64,000 nucleotides of DNA from Izemoplasma sp964435595 (lineage in GTDB: Bacteria > Bacillota_I > Bacilli_A > Izemoplasmatales > Izemoplasmataceae). Position numbers and translations under genes: made by a program. Positions 8,235 to 17,817 of the stretch are shown one piece after another. The notes under the pieces are model-generated. The model had not been told where the DNA came from. It ran no database searches and saw only the letters and a list, made by a program, of their open reading frames with translations. The stretch is taken from assembly GCA_964435595.1 (NCBI GenBank), contig CAYSZV010000002.1:1-64000 (forward strand), in the 5' to 3' direction. Positions within the stretch are counted from its first letter, which is position 1. Every line of letters begins with the position of its first letter.

Positions 8235-8262
8235 AATAAAAAAAGAGACACTTTTGTCTCTT
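8235..8262 (-). terminator. Terminator of dnaD-nth
   Basis: AGAGACA / TGTCTCT stem followed by seven T residues on the minus strand, touching the nth stop. Confidence 0.85.
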
Positions 8263-8885
8263 TATATGTTTGGATAACGACAAAGATGTTTTAATTTACA
8301 GCCGTCACACTTGGGATTTCTTGCAGTACAGTGATATCTTCCAAAGAAAATCATTTTGTGATGGGTATCACTCCATTTATCTTTTGGAATCTTTCTCATC
8401 AATTTTTCTTCTACTTGTAAAACAGAGTCGTTTTTGTAGGCCAGCTTAAGTCGTTTTGATACACGGTCAACATGGGTATCTACAGCAATCCTAGGAACAT
8501 CGAACCATACACTTAAAACCACATTTGCTGTTTTTCTTCCAACACCTGGAAGTTTCTCTAATTCTATTTGAGAAGATGGTACATTTCCATCATATAAATC
8601 AAGTAACATCTGTGACATTAATTTCAAATTTTTTGCTTTGTTTTTGTATAATCCAATTCGTTTTAAATCCTGTTCCAAGTCTCTAATATCTACTTTTATA
8701 TAATCCTCTACTGTTTTGTATTTCCGAAACAAGTTTTCAGTTAGTTGATTCACTGATTTATCTGTTGTTTGGGCACTAAGCATAACCGCAATCAACAGTT
8801 CAAAGCCATTGCTATGAACTAGTTCACATTCAGCGTTGGGGAACATGTCTTCAAAGACATGTAAGATTTCTTCTATTTTTCCCAT
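8262..8885 (-). CDS. nth: Endonuclease III
   Basis: DNA glycosylase/AP lyase of base-excision repair removing oxidised pyrimidines. 207 residues. Helix-hairpin-helix motif LEKLPGVGRKTANVVLS with the catalytic Lys, followed by the catalytic Asp in AVDTHVDRVSKRL, and a C-terminal 4Fe-4S cluster loop with spacing C-x6-C-x2-C-x5-C (CTARNPKCDGCKLKHLC). It overlaps dnaD by 13 bases; dnaD-nth is a conserved Firmicutes pair. Confidence 0.97.
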   Translation of the reverse strand: MGKIEEILHVFEDMFPNAECELVHSNGFELLIAVMLSAQTTDKSVNQLTENLFRKYKTVEDYIKVDIRDLEQDLKRIGLYKNKAKNLKLMSQMLLDLYDGNVPSSQIELEKLPGVGRKTANVVLSVWFDVPRIAVDTHVDRVSKRLKLAYKNDSVLQVEEKLMRKIPKDKWSDTHHKMIFFGRYHCTARNPKCDGCKLKHLCRYPNI

Positions 8886-9502
8886 AACTTATGAAAATCT
8901 CTCATTAGATTTGTTTTCTTATATACTTTTGGTGTTTCTTCGCCTTCTTTTAAAAGAATACCATCAACATATTTTATGGATAGTTTTCTAGCTTTAACCG
9001 CAATGAATAACGCGTCCTTAATTTGAGAAAATGTATATTTATCATCATTAAGCCATTTTGTGATAGTTTGGATATCTAAAACACCTAGAGGCTTCTTGAA
9101 CTCAGATTCAAACAACTCAACTAGTTCTTTCTCATTTGATTTATGAAGTGTTTCACCATTGCGCTCGTGATAGTCATTCATAATGATTTTTTCAAAAATT
9201 AAATCCAAATTATATTTTTCAAACTCCTTACCGTTTTTCCCTTTTACAAGTTCCAATTCAATGAATCCTTTGTCAATCAAGCCAGAAATTCTTTTTGATG
9301 TCGTCAAGGCAGAAACAGACAAACTCTCAGATAATGTTTTTGGATTTATAAATGTAATATCATTTTCAAGTAGTTTATATAACTTGATTAAAATGATTGC
9401 ATCTGTTTCATCAATACCCAATAGATGATAATTTTCTAAGATCAACTCAGAGAAGTCAACGATCTTTTTATTGATGAAATTCTTTAATTGATTTACTTCC
9501 AT
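8873..9502 (-). CDS. dnaD: Primosomal protein DnaD
   Basis: Replication-restart and initiation protein that acts with DnaA, DnaB and DnaI to load helicase. 209 residues: N-terminal winged-helix domain (about 1-105, with VSALTTSKRISGLIDKGFIEL) and C-terminal DnaB_2/DnaD domain (about 125-200, KPLGVLDIQTITKWLNDD and YVDGILLKEG). GAGGTGAG lies before the ATG. Followed by nth with overlap. Confidence 0.9.
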   Translation of the reverse strand: MEVNQLKNFINKKIVDFSELILENYHLLGIDETDAIILIKLYKLLENDITFINPKTLSESLSVSALTTSKRISGLIDKGFIELELVKGKNGKEFEKYNLDLIFEKIIMNDYHERNGETLHKSNEKELVELFESEFKKPLGVLDIQTITKWLNDDKYTFSQIKDALFIAVKARKLSIKYVDGILLKEGEETPKVYKKTNLMRDFHKLWEK

Positions 9503-9538
9503 TTTCTCACCTCGCTCGGACTTTTATTATAGCATAAA

Positions 9539-9565
9539 AAAAGATTATTTTTTAGAATAATCTTT
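9539..9565 (-). terminator. Terminator of plsX-rnc
   Basis: AAAGATTATTCT / AGAATAATCTTT stem with A/T runs on each side, directly after the rnc stop. Confidence 0.75.
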
Positions 9566-10246
9566 TTAAAATTTCATTGATTTGATTGCCAATTTCTTTA
9601 GAGCCATTTCAGCAGCATTTTGTTCCGCCTCTTTTTTACTTTTACCAACACCTTCACCCATTAAAATTTCATCCATATAAACCCTTGTTTGAAATACCTT
9701 TGCATGAGATGGTCCAGATTCACCAACTATCTTATACTCTAAGGTTCTTTTATCAGATTGCACCAATTCCTGTAAGTATGACTTGTAATCAACAAAATTA
9801 TCTTCTCGATCATCTTCTACAATAGGTACAACAACTTTTTCAAAAATCTTTCTTGTTTCATCCAACCCTTTGTCCATATAGACTGCGCCAATCAATGCCT
9901 CAAACGCATCTGCCTGTAAAGCTGTTCTATCTCTACCACCAGATTTTTCTTCTCCTTTTCCAAGTCGAAGATATTTTTTAAGATTGCATTCTTTGGCGTA
10001 TTCTACTAATGCACTTTCACAAACATTCTTTGCACGTTTTTTTGTTAAGTCCCCTTCGTTATTAAGTGGGTATGTGGTGTATAAATATTCACCCATAAGC
10101 AGGTCTAAAACAGCATCACCAATATACTCTAATCGTTCATTAGATGGACAGTTGTTCTCATTTGCATAAGATGAATGAGTCAAAGCTGTTCTCAGCAAAT
10201 CTTTGTCTTTAAAATCAAGTTCAAAGTATGCTTCTAGATGTTTCAT
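9566..10246 (-). CDS. rnc: Ribonuclease III
   Basis: Double-strand-specific RNase that processes rRNA precursors and structured mRNAs. 226 residues: catalytic domain with the signature NERLEYIGDAVLDLL and the later acidic motif DAFEALIGAVYMDKG, then a double-stranded RNA-binding domain (about 155-222, GPSHAKVFQTRVYM and GKSKKEAEQNAAEMAL). The start codon overlaps the plsX stop by four bases (ATGA), implying coupled translation. Confidence 0.97.
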   Translation of the reverse strand: MKHLEAYFELDFKDKDLLRTALTHSSYANENNCPSNERLEYIGDAVLDLLMGEYLYTTYPLNNEGDLTKKRAKNVCESALVEYAKECNLKKYLRLGKGEEKSGGRDRTALQADAFEALIGAVYMDKGLDETRKIFEKVVVPIVEDDREDNFVDYKSYLQELVQSDKRTLEYKIVGESGPSHAKVFQTRVYMDEILMGEGVGKSKKEAEQNAAEMALKKLAIKSMKF

Positions 10247-11241
10247 TCTTGTTCACTCTCGATTGCGGCTTTTACTTTTTTTAGAACATCGTTTCTAACA
10301 ATAATCGCAGCTTGTCTTATTCCTGAAGCAAATCCTTTGGCTTTTGATGATCCTTGTGCTTTTACGACAACACCGTTGAGACCATAAATCATTGCTCCAC
10401 CGATTTCTTCTGGATTCAATCTATTCTTGAAACGTTTTAAATTGTTATATACAAACAGAGATCCTATTTTTCCAAAGATTCCTCTTGTGATTTCTTGTTT
10501 TAATATTTTGCCCAATCCTTTTGCGGCACCTTCTACTGTCTTCATAACAATATTAGCAGTAAATCCATCACTAATTAAAATGTCACACGGAGGATCCAAC
10601 ACTTCTTTGGGCTCAATGTTTCCTACAAATTCGAAGTTTGATGTTTCTGAAAACAATTCAAATGCTTGTTTATCAATCTCTCTTCCTTTACCCGGTTCAG
10701 TTCCAATATTGATCAATCCAACTTTTGGATGCTCTACTCCCAAGACTTCTTTTGCATATATTGCAGCAAAGGTTGCTTGTTGTAACATAAATTCAGGTTT
10801 GATATCAATATTACCACCTGCATCAAGTAAAATAGTGCTTCCACCATTCACAGTAGGAATCAGTGGTGCGATCGCAGTACGTTTCATAAACTTCAATCTT
10901 CCAACAAGAATATGTGCACCAGCAATCAAAGCTTGCGTTGCTCCTGAAGAAACAATCCCATCATTTTCATTGTTTCTCACACTTGAAAGGGCCAAAGCCA
11001 TAGAACTATTACGGTTTCCTCTGATTGCTCTGATTGGATCTTTCTCACCCATATCAATGACACCATCAGATTGCACAATTTTAATTCTCGTTTCATCTGT
11101 AAGATACTGTCTGATTTTCGTTTCATCACCATACAAAGTAAGTTCAATATCAGGAATATTCTTAACAGCTAACATAGATCCTTCTACTTGTTCTTTTGGA
11201 GCATAATCTCCACCCATTGCATCGATTGCTAATTTTATCAT
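10243..11241 (-). CDS. plsX: Phosphate acyltransferase PlsX
   Basis: Makes acyl-phosphate from acyl-ACP (or back), the acyl donor for PlsY in phospholipid synthesis. 332 residues beginning MIKLAIDAMGGDYAP, with the NPEEIGGAMIYGLNGVVVKAQGSS segment near the C-terminus. ATG at 11241 with GAGGTGAG upstream; the GTG at 11250 overlaps that site. In Bacillus the order is recG-fapR-plsX-fabD-fabG-acpP-rnc; here fapR and the fab genes are absent and plsX joins rnc directly. Confidence 0.96.
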   Translation of the reverse strand: MIKLAIDAMGGDYAPKEQVEGSMLAVKNIPDIELTLYGDETKIRQYLTDETRIKIVQSDGVIDMGEKDPIRAIRGNRNSSMALALSSVRNNENDGIVSSGATQALIAGAHILVGRLKFMKRTAIAPLIPTVNGGSTILLDAGGNIDIKPEFMLQQATFAAIYAKEVLGVEHPKVGLINIGTEPGKGREIDKQAFELFSETSNFEFVGNIEPKEVLDPPCDILISDGFTANIVMKTVEGAAKGLGKILKQEITRGIFGKIGSLFVYNNLKRFKNRLNPEEIGGAMIYGLNGVVVKAQGSSKAKGFASGIRQAAIIVRNDVLKKVKAAIESEQE

Positions 11242-11340
11242 ATGTCTCACCTCATCAATTTATTATTATACCATATTATTCCAGAAAAATAATCTACTAC
11301 ATGATAAATCTATGTTCACAATTTCTTCATACTATTTTCT

Positions 11341-11369
11341 TTGGTTGTTATATAATATAAATATATACT
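11341..11369 (+). promoter_or_regulatory. Promoter of lipoprotein gene
   Basis: TTGGTT, 17-base spacer, TATACT, with a GGGGG ribosome site and ATG following. Confidence 0.55.
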
Positions 11370-11385
11370 ATAGGGGGATTTTTTT

Positions 11386-12630
11386 ATGAAAAAAATTATT
11401 TTATTTGGAATATTGTTTCTTTTTATATTTACAATGTCTAGTTGTCGTTCTACTTATAATGAATTACAAATCGACACTGATGACTTTATGATTGAAAATG
11501 AGGAGATTAACAATTATAGGGAAGTGACAGGAATGATACGTTCAATTGACAATCGTCTGAAAGATGAATATGGGGTGGATTTGGCTCTTTACGAATCTGA
11601 GGCAATTGAATATAGTAGAAGTTACGACAGTGAAACCTACCCAATCCCTGTCTTGTCTGATGGCATTTTAATGAAAAGAAGTCTTGAAATTAATGATATC
11701 CTACAAAATTTGGAAATGATAGTGGCTTTGATTGATGGATATGAACTAACCGAAGAATCTACTTACATATCTGATGGTTTAAAACTGTCTCTAATTGTGA
11801 ATGAGAATTCATTCAGTTTTAGTAGAACTGGTTTAATGGAAAACGACATTTCATATGAGTATCACTATAAATTGATTATTACAGAAGATAATCTATTGTG
11901 GGAACGTTTTGGTCGATCAGGAGACAGTGGAGATATCAATTATAGATTTTTTGATTTTGAAAAAGGATTCTTACAAGTGTATCAGGAATCCAGTTATAAA
12001 GATGTGTTTGTTATCAAAAAAGGTGATTTTGTAATCAATATGTATGAATCGTTTTATTTTTCTGATGATAGGATTTCGTATGGTCTTTACGATATAGCCG
12101 CAAACTCAAGTTATGATATTTCAACCAATTTAAATGATGAAGAAAACTATCGCATCTTGTTCTACGATGATAACAAACTAGATCTTATTTATACAAAATA
12201 TAATTTGAATGGTGAAATAGGATATTCAATTGCATACAATATCGAGAAAATTTCAGGATATGATTCTTATAGTGACAATAAATTTTATGATGATCAAGGA
12301 TCGACAATAGGTTCATTGAATTTTACGCAAGCCACTCCATTTAATTTCTTAACAGCCTATATTGGTAGATATAATGATGAGATATTAAATGAAGATACCT
12401 TTTATGTATTTAATGACGTATTTGAATATACTGGAAATACAACATATGCTGACATAGAAAGAGAATTAGATAATCTCAAGAAGTTAGAAGGAGATTTCAG
12501 TATATCTAACAACGATGAAACGATAGAATATAGACTATTTGGAAAATCATTCACGTTAGACAAAGTCGCAGAAGAATTTGCCTCAGAAATGCCAGAGCCG
12601 TACCTTGAACAGTTTAAAAGCAACGATTAA
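11386..12630 (+). CDS. Predicted lipoprotein, unknown function
   Basis: 414 residues with a lipoprotein signal peptide: MKKIILFGILFLFIF, then the lipobox TMSSC with Cys near residue 20. The mature part is acidic, Tyr/Asp/Asn rich and mostly beta-strand in appearance, with no domain that I recognise. It is expected on the outer face of the cytoplasmic membrane. The gene has its own promoter and a terminator that overlaps its stop codon, so it is a single unit facing recG convergently. A second unrelated lipoprotein is at 40390-41064. Confidence 0.75.
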   Translation: MKKIILFGILFLFIFTMSSCRSTYNELQIDTDDFMIENEEINNYREVTGMIRSIDNRLKDEYGVDLALYESEAIEYSRSYDSETYPIPVLSDGILMKRSLEINDILQNLEMIVALIDGYELTEESTYISDGLKLSLIVNENSFSFSRTGLMENDISYEYHYKLIITEDNLLWERFGRSGDSGDINYRFFDFEKGFLQVYQESSYKDVFVIKKGDFVINMYESFYFSDDRISYGLYDIAANSSYDISTNLNDEENYRILFYDDNKLDLIYTKYNLNGEIGYSIAYNIEKISGYDSYSDNKFYDDQGSTIGSLNFTQATPFNFLTAYIGRYNDEILNEDTFYVFNDVFEYTGNTTYADIERELDNLKKLEGDFSISNNDETIEYRLFGKSFTLDKVAEEFASEMPEPYLEQFKSND

Positions 12631-12642
12631 CGTTGCTTTTTT
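12616..12642. terminator. Bidirectional terminator between lipoprotein gene and recG
   Basis: AAAAGCAACG / CGTTGCTTTTTT hairpin containing the lipoprotein stop codon; serves the convergent recG end too. Confidence 0.85.
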
Positions 12643-14650
12643 AATCTAAATTTTGTTTTCTAAGTGAACTTTTTAGATATTTGAACAATCCTCTAAATTT
12701 AGGGTTTGTATAAGATCCTTTATCTGTTAATATCTCCAAAGCATCTTCTCTAGCAATATCAACTATTTTATAGTCCCTTACAATATCTGCTTTTTTAAAT
12801 TTAAGAACACCACTTTGCTTCATTCCAAAGAAATCTCCAGCACCACGAATTCGTAAATCTTCTTCCGATAATCTAAATCCATCGTCTGTTTGTTCCATGA
12901 TTTGAAGTCGTTCTTTCACTTCATCCACATCATTGTATACAAGCAAACAATAGCTTTTCTTATCGCTTCTTCCGATTCTACCTCTTAATTGATGCAATTG
13001 AGATAATCCAAAACGATCACTATCTAATACAACCATTAAAGTCGCATTTGGAACATCTACTCCTACTTCAATAACAGTTGTAGAGACCAAGAGTTGGATA
13101 TGATTTTCTTGGAAAGATTCCATCACTTGTTCTTTATCTTCTTGTTTAATTTTACTATGGATCAAGCCAACTGAATACTCATCAAATTTGTTCCTTAACT
13201 CACTATATACGTTTTGGGCATTACTTAAATCTAAGGTTTCACTCTCTAAAATTAGAGGAGAAACTACATAGACTTGATGTCCTTTTTTAAGTTGTTCATC
13301 AATTAACATATATACCAAATCTAGTTCACTATTTTTAAACAACTTGGTTTCAACTTTTTGTCTGTTTTTTGGACGTTCTTTGATTGTCGAGATATCCATA
13401 TCACCAAAGATAGAAATCGCCAGTGTTCTTGGAATCGGTGTTGCACTCATATATAAGACATCAGGATTATATCCTTTTTCTCTTAATTTCTTACGTTGAT
13501 TGACACCAAAACGATGTTGTTCATCGGTGATAACATATCCTAAATTCTTATACAATACATCATTACTAAATAATGCATGTGTCCCAATTATTAAACATAC
13601 ATTGTTTTTGATTATTTCCAATTTCTCTTTTCTTTCTGCAGGAGAAAGTTTTCCCGTCAGATAGACAATTGGAAATTGATGATCTTCAAAATACTTCGTC
13701 ATCGTTAGATAATGTTGTTTGGCTAGTATTTCTGTCGGTGCCATCATTGCCACACTATAGCCACTAAATATTACTGTTAATATACTAATTGCACTTACAA
13801 CGGTTTTTCCGCTCCCTGTATCTCCTTGTAATAATCGATTCATGATAAAAGGACTTTTGATATCTTTTACGATTTCATTCGTTACTTTCTTTTGATCATC
13901 TGTTAATTCAAATGGTAATGACTGAATGAAATGTCTAATAACATTTATCTCATATTTCTTAACAAGTGATTTTTTTGTTTTATTCTTTAATCTCAAATAT
14001 TGCATTTTAAGTTGAAATTTAAATAATTCCTCATACTTGATTCTACGTTCAATCTTTTCTAAATCTTTTAAGGTAATTGGATTGTGAACAATACGAAGTA
14101 ATTGAGAATAATCCAATAACTTATATTTCTTTATCAAGTACTCCGGCAAATCATCCTCTATAAACTGCCCATACTCCTCATAGCTCAACTTAAACAGTTT
14201 ATTGAACTGTGTGTCTGTGATTCCATCTAAATTGTATATAGGCTCAATTTCGTTCTTAAAGTTTTTCTTTAGTTTTAGCGTTGTTGCAGTAAATGTATTC
14301 TTTGTTCGGTCGATACTTCCAGTTACAACAATATCTTCCCCGACATCTAGAATATTTCTTAAATACTCTCGATTGAAAATTGTCACTTTAAAATTACGTT
14401 CCTCGATCAACAAATTAAATGATAATCTTGTAAAATTCCTTCGAATAAATGAGACAGTAGGCATCGAAACTACCTTTCCTTCAATAGTAATGCGCTCTCC
14501 ATCAGGAGCATCTTTTAATGTAACAAGTCGAAAGACCTCATAGCGACTTGGAAAGTATTTAATAATATCAAAACAATCATAAATGTTATTACGATTTAGT
14601 TTTGCTCTCATTTTAGGGCCAACACCTTTTATACTCTCTAAATTACTCAT
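12641..14650 (-). CDS. recG: ATP-dependent DNA helicase RecG
   Basis: Branch-migrating helicase that regresses stalled forks and processes Holliday junctions. 669 residues: N-terminal wedge/OB domain (about 1-150, ESIKGVGPKMRAKLNRN), helicase motif I LLQGDTGSGKT, motif II as DEQH (ITDEQHRFG), motif VI QLRGRIGRS and the TRG-type C-terminus. GAGGTGACG precedes the ATG. Its neighbours in Bacillus (fakA upstream, plsX downstream) occur in the same relative order here, with other genes between. Confidence 0.97.
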   Translation of the reverse strand: MSNLESIKGVGPKMRAKLNRNNIYDCFDIIKYFPSRYEVFRLVTLKDAPDGERITIEGKVVSMPTVSFIRRNFTRLSFNLLIEERNFKVTIFNREYLRNILDVGEDIVVTGSIDRTKNTFTATTLKLKKNFKNEIEPIYNLDGITDTQFNKLFKLSYEEYGQFIEDDLPEYLIKKYKLLDYSQLLRIVHNPITLKDLEKIERRIKYEELFKFQLKMQYLRLKNKTKKSLVKKYEINVIRHFIQSLPFELTDDQKKVTNEIVKDIKSPFIMNRLLQGDTGSGKTVVSAISILTVIFSGYSVAMMAPTEILAKQHYLTMTKYFEDHQFPIVYLTGKLSPAERKEKLEIIKNNVCLIIGTHALFSNDVLYKNLGYVITDEQHRFGVNQRKKLREKGYNPDVLYMSATPIPRTLAISIFGDMDISTIKERPKNRQKVETKLFKNSELDLVYMLIDEQLKKGHQVYVVSPLILESETLDLSNAQNVYSELRNKFDEYSVGLIHSKIKQEDKEQVMESFQENHIQLLVSTTVIEVGVDVPNATLMVVLDSDRFGLSQLHQLRGRIGRSDKKSYCLLVYNDVDEVKERLQIMEQTDDGFRLSEEDLRIRGAGDFFGMKQSGVLKFKKADIVRDYKIVDIAREDALEILTDKGSYTNPKFRGLFKYLKSSLRKQNLD

Positions 14651-14682
14651 GACGTCACCTCTATCATATTATACCATATAAG

Positions 14683-14709
14683 AAAAAGACTTTCACAAGG
14701 AAAGTCTTT
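14683..14709 (-). terminator. Terminator after the small membrane protein gene
   Basis: AAAGACTTTC / GGAAAGTCTTT stem with T run on the minus strand, just past the stop at 14712. Confidence 0.75.
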
Positions 14710-14711
14710 GT

Positions 14712-15017
14712 TTAATTTAATATAAACAAATATACTATTGAGCCTACTAAAGCAATCAAACTTGGGATGTGATAGAGGGAAAGTTTTATAATGATATCAC
14801 TCACTTCAGTTTCTTCCATATTATTCGTTCTTATATATCGATATGATCCAATCACTGATATCACTACTCCTATCCCTAAAATGATTAATGCATTTAAAGG
14901 ATCAACCGTAATTGCTTCTATTGAGCTACCCAATATACCAATTAATATAAGATACATAATGTTTGTTCCATATGCTAAAGTGTAAATAATTAATTGCTTT
15001 TGTTGTTGTTCATTCAT
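14712..15017 (-). CDS. Small membrane protein, unknown function
   Basis: About 101 residues with three predicted membrane segments (near residues 8-30, 40-57 and 78-98) and a short charged loop RTNNMEETEVSD. No family recognised. The ATG at 15017 is preferred because AAAGGA lies eight bases upstream; the first in-frame ATG at 15026 overlaps that site. It stands alone between upp and recG with a terminator of its own. Confidence 0.65.
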   Translation of the reverse strand: MNEQQQKQLIIYTLAYGTNIMYLILIGILGSSIEAITVDPLNALIILGIGVVISVIGSYRYIRTNNMEETEVSDIIIKLSLYHIPSLIALVGSIVYLFILN

Positions 15018-15062
15018 AATATTCATCCTTTCGTGATGTCTTCATTATCTATTATAACAAAA

Positions 15063-15082
15063 AAAAGACCTTTTGGGTCTTT
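15063..15082 (-). terminator. Terminator of upp
   Basis: AAAGACC / GGGTCTTT stem followed by A/T runs, overlapping the end of upp. Confidence 0.75.
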
Positions 15083-15707
15083 ATTTTGTACCAAATAATC
15101 TGTCTCCACAATCACCAAGTCCTGGGATGATGTATCCAATTTCATTTAGTTTTTCATCTAATGCAGCCAAATAGATATCTACATCTGGGTACGCTGCTTG
15201 AATTTTAGCAATTCCTTCAGGTGCTCCAACCAATCCTACTAATTTGATATTCTTTGCTCCACGTTTCTTGATTGCTTCAATTGCCATAATAACACTACCA
15301 CCAGTAGCTATCATAGGATCTACCAATAACACTTGGCTTTCTGGCATTTCTTTCGGGAACTTAGCGTAATATTCATGTGGCTCTAATGTTTCTTCATCAC
15401 GGTAAAGACCAACATGACCAATTTTTGCATTTGGGATTAAGCTATGAATTCCATCAACCATTCCAATACCGGCACGTAAAATCGGTACAATCACGATATC
15501 TTTTGCTAGTACTTTTGAGACTGTTTCACACATTGGGGTTCTGATGATTACATCACGTTCTGGCATATCTCTTGTGATTTCATATGCCATTAATCCACCA
15601 ATTTCATTGATGACAGCTCTAAAATCTCTCATTCCTGTGTTTTCATCTCTAGCAATAGTTAGTTTGTGATTAATTAATGGATGGTTAAATACAGTTAACT
15701 TACTCAT
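15081..15707 (-). CDS. upp: Uracil phosphoribosyltransferase
   Basis: Pyrimidine salvage enzyme: uracil + PRPP to UMP. 208 residues, with the PRPP loop VLLVDPMIATGGSV near residue 125, the PILRAGIGM motif near residue 77 and the C-terminal uracil-binding IPGLGDCGDRLFGT. GGAGGTAAT precedes the ATG. It is monocistronic here. Confidence 0.97.
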   Translation of the reverse strand: MSKLTVFNHPLINHKLTIARDENTGMRDFRAVINEIGGLMAYEITRDMPERDVIIRTPMCETVSKVLAKDIVIVPILRAGIGMVDGIHSLIPNAKIGHVGLYRDEETLEPHEYYAKFPKEMPESQVLLVDPMIATGGSVIMAIEAIKKRGAKNIKLVGLVGAPEGIAKIQAAYPDVDIYLAALDEKLNEIGYIIPGLGDCGDRLFGTK

Positions 15708-15789
15708 AAATATTACCTCCTCTTTCTTCTATATCTACTATACTCTTTCTCAATTATGATGTCAATTTGAAATCAAAAATTTACAAACA

Positions 15790-15811
15790 AAAAAAGACCC
15801 GAGGGTCTTTT
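15790..15811 (-). terminator. Terminator of fakA
   Basis: AAAAGACCC / GGGTCTTTT hairpin with flanking A and T runs directly after the fakA stop. Confidence 0.8.
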
Positions 15812-15812
15812 G

Positions 15813-17468
15813 TTATTCTACTGCAATAATAAATGAATAAATATTTTGATTTCCTTCGATTTCTTCTACTTCAACCTCTGGATATTTTTGATCGATATAT
15901 AATGATAAATTTTGCAATTCTTCATTTGTTACATCATTACCATACATTACAGTAACAATTTCACTATCTTCATTAACAAGTGCATCTATAAGATGATTCA
16001 CAGTTAAGTCTCTTTCTTTATGTGAACAAACGATTTCACCATCAGCGATACCCATAAACTCATCTTTTTTAATTTTAACACCTTTGATTTCAGTATCTCT
16101 AACTGCATACGTTACTTCACCAGTACGTACATTTGAGATTAATTCTTCCATTTCAGCAACATTTTCTTCCAATGATTGATTGCTATCAAACATTGTCAAT
16201 GAAGCATACCCTTGGGCAATTGTTTTTGCTTTTAATACAACAATATTTCTATCTTCCATCAATTTTGCTGCATGTTGTGCACTCAACAAAACATTACCGT
16301 TATTTGGAATAATAATTACGTTTTCTGCTTTCATACCTTCGATAGCTTTCACAAATTCTTCTGTTGAAGGGTTCATTGTTTGTCCACCATTGATGATGCA
16401 GTTAACTCCCATATCTTTAAATGTTTTACGTAGTCCTTCTCCATTTACAACTGTTAAAATTCCAAATTTACTTGGCTTACCATTTGGTGCATGTGAATGA
16501 TCATGTCCGCAATCTTGTTCTTCTTCACCGCTATGAAGTAAAACTTCACTGTGTTGCAATGTCATATTTTCAATTTTCAATGTAGCAAAACTACCAAATT
16601 GTTGTCCAAAGTTTAATACGTCTCCTGGTGTTTTTGTATGAATATGTACTTTACAGATTTCTTCATCAGCAACAATAGCTAAACTATCACCAAAGCGTTT
16701 GATACTATCTGTAAATGCTTGCTTATCAAAGTCTTCTCCATCTTTTAACTGAACGATAAACTCAGTACAATACCCAAAGTCTTCACCTTCATAAGATGGG
16801 ATTTCAGCAGATACACTTGGTACAGTATTGAATTTTGAATCTTCTAAAATTTTACCTTCTAATGCTAAAATCATACCATCAATGATAACATTGAATCCTG
16901 CTGCACCTGAATCCACAACACCTGATTCTTTAAGTACTGCTAATAATTCTGGTGTGCGTTCTAATGACTCATATGCTTCTTTCACATATACATTCAATAC
17001 TTCTAATAAATCGCTATCTTCTTGCACAAATTCTTGTGCTTTTTTCGCAGCTTCTCTCGCAACTGTCAAAATTGTTCCTTCAACTGGATTGATTACTGCT
17101 CCATATGCTTGTTTAACACCTTGTTGTAATCCTTCTACAAATTCAACAGGGTTTACTGTTTCTTTCCCTTTAAAGATTCTCGCAAATCCACTGAATAATT
17201 GCGATAATATAACTCCACTATTTCCTCTTGCTCCCATTAACAATCCTCTAGATAGGCTTTTTGAAACCTGTTCTATTGGTTGGTCTGTCAATCCACTAAT
17301 AGATTTAACACCACTCATCATAGTTGACTGCATGTTACTTCCTGTATCTCCATCGGGTACAGGGAAAACATTCAATTCATTAATTCTTTGATGATCGTTT
17401 CTTAGTGCAATTGTTCCATTTGTAATTAGAACTATAAATAAATTTCCATCGATAACTGTTGAGTTCAT
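15813..17468 (-). CDS. fakA: Fatty acid kinase FakA (DAK2/DegV-associated, YloV)
   Basis: Kinase that phosphorylates fatty acids held by a FakB (DegV) protein to acyl-phosphate, feeding PlsY/PlsX. 551 residues: N-terminal DhaL-like (DAK2) ATP-binding domain with NVFPVPDGDTGSNM and GARGNSGVILSQLFSGFA, a middle domain and a C-terminal FakB-docking domain. A His-rich stretch CGHDHSHAP near residue 315 links the middle and C-terminal parts and could bind metal. ATG at 17468 with GGAGG upstream; residues before it are not needed. In Bacillus yloU (Asp23 family) precedes this gene; it is missing here although the divergent rpmB is retained. Confidence 0.93.
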   Translation of the reverse strand: MNSTVIDGNLFIVLITNGTIALRNDHQRINELNVFPVPDGDTGSNMQSTMMSGVKSISGLTDQPIEQVSKSLSRGLLMGARGNSGVILSQLFSGFARIFKGKETVNPVEFVEGLQQGVKQAYGAVINPVEGTILTVAREAAKKAQEFVQEDSDLLEVLNVYVKEAYESLERTPELLAVLKESGVVDSGAAGFNVIIDGMILALEGKILEDSKFNTVPSVSAEIPSYEGEDFGYCTEFIVQLKDGEDFDKQAFTDSIKRFGDSLAIVADEEICKVHIHTKTPGDVLNFGQQFGSFATLKIENMTLQHSEVLLHSGEEEQDCGHDHSHAPNGKPSKFGILTVVNGEGLRKTFKDMGVNCIINGGQTMNPSTEEFVKAIEGMKAENVIIIPNNGNVLLSAQHAAKLMEDRNIVVLKAKTIAQGYASLTMFDSNQSLEENVAEMEELISNVRTGEVTYAVRDTEIKGVKIKKDEFMGIADGEIVCSHKERDLTVNHLIDALVNEDSEIVTVMYGNDVTNEELQNLSLYIDQKYPEVEVEEIEGNQNIYSFIIAVE

Positions 17469-17817
17469 AATACTCCTCCATATATTCAAATAACTGTAAA
17501 TTACTTATTTGTAAAAATACTTCATTTATATTATCATACAAAAATTGTAAATGCAACAATAACGTATTCGAGATAAAAACGGCTTTTTTTCTATATTATA
17601 TATATGAATATTCGCTCATACTTTGAATATCAAAGCAAAAGCCCAATAGAAAGGGATTTTTTATCATGCTAAGAAATCCCATAACTCTTATATATAAGGA
17701 ATAAGAACGAAAAAAATATTTTATTAATTATTTTGGTTTTTTACTTGATTTAATCTATTTTTATGCTACAATTATTATTGCTTGTAAAAGAGAAATATTA
17801 GAAATGGAGGTAATACT
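17469..17817. other. Divergent intergenic region between fakA and rpmB
   Basis: AT-rich, no gene seen. On the minus strand TTGCAT-17-TAATAT is a likely fakA promoter near 17530-17560. GGGATTT and AAATCCC form an inverted repeat at about 17653-17680, and ATATTC/GAATAT another near 17608-17630. The rpmB promoter lies at 17745-17772. The repeats may be an L28 leader structure; not established. Confidence 0.5.
17745..17772 (+). promoter_or_regulatory. Promoter of rpmB
   Basis: TTGATT, 16-base spacer, TACAAT, about 45 bases before the rpmB ATG. Confidence 0.6.

Noticed and set aside
10427..11206. Long antisense frame over plsX (259 codons)
   Set aside because: Antisense shadow of a well-defined gene; composition typical of reverse frame. 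Same for frames over fakA, rsgA, recG and the ATPase.
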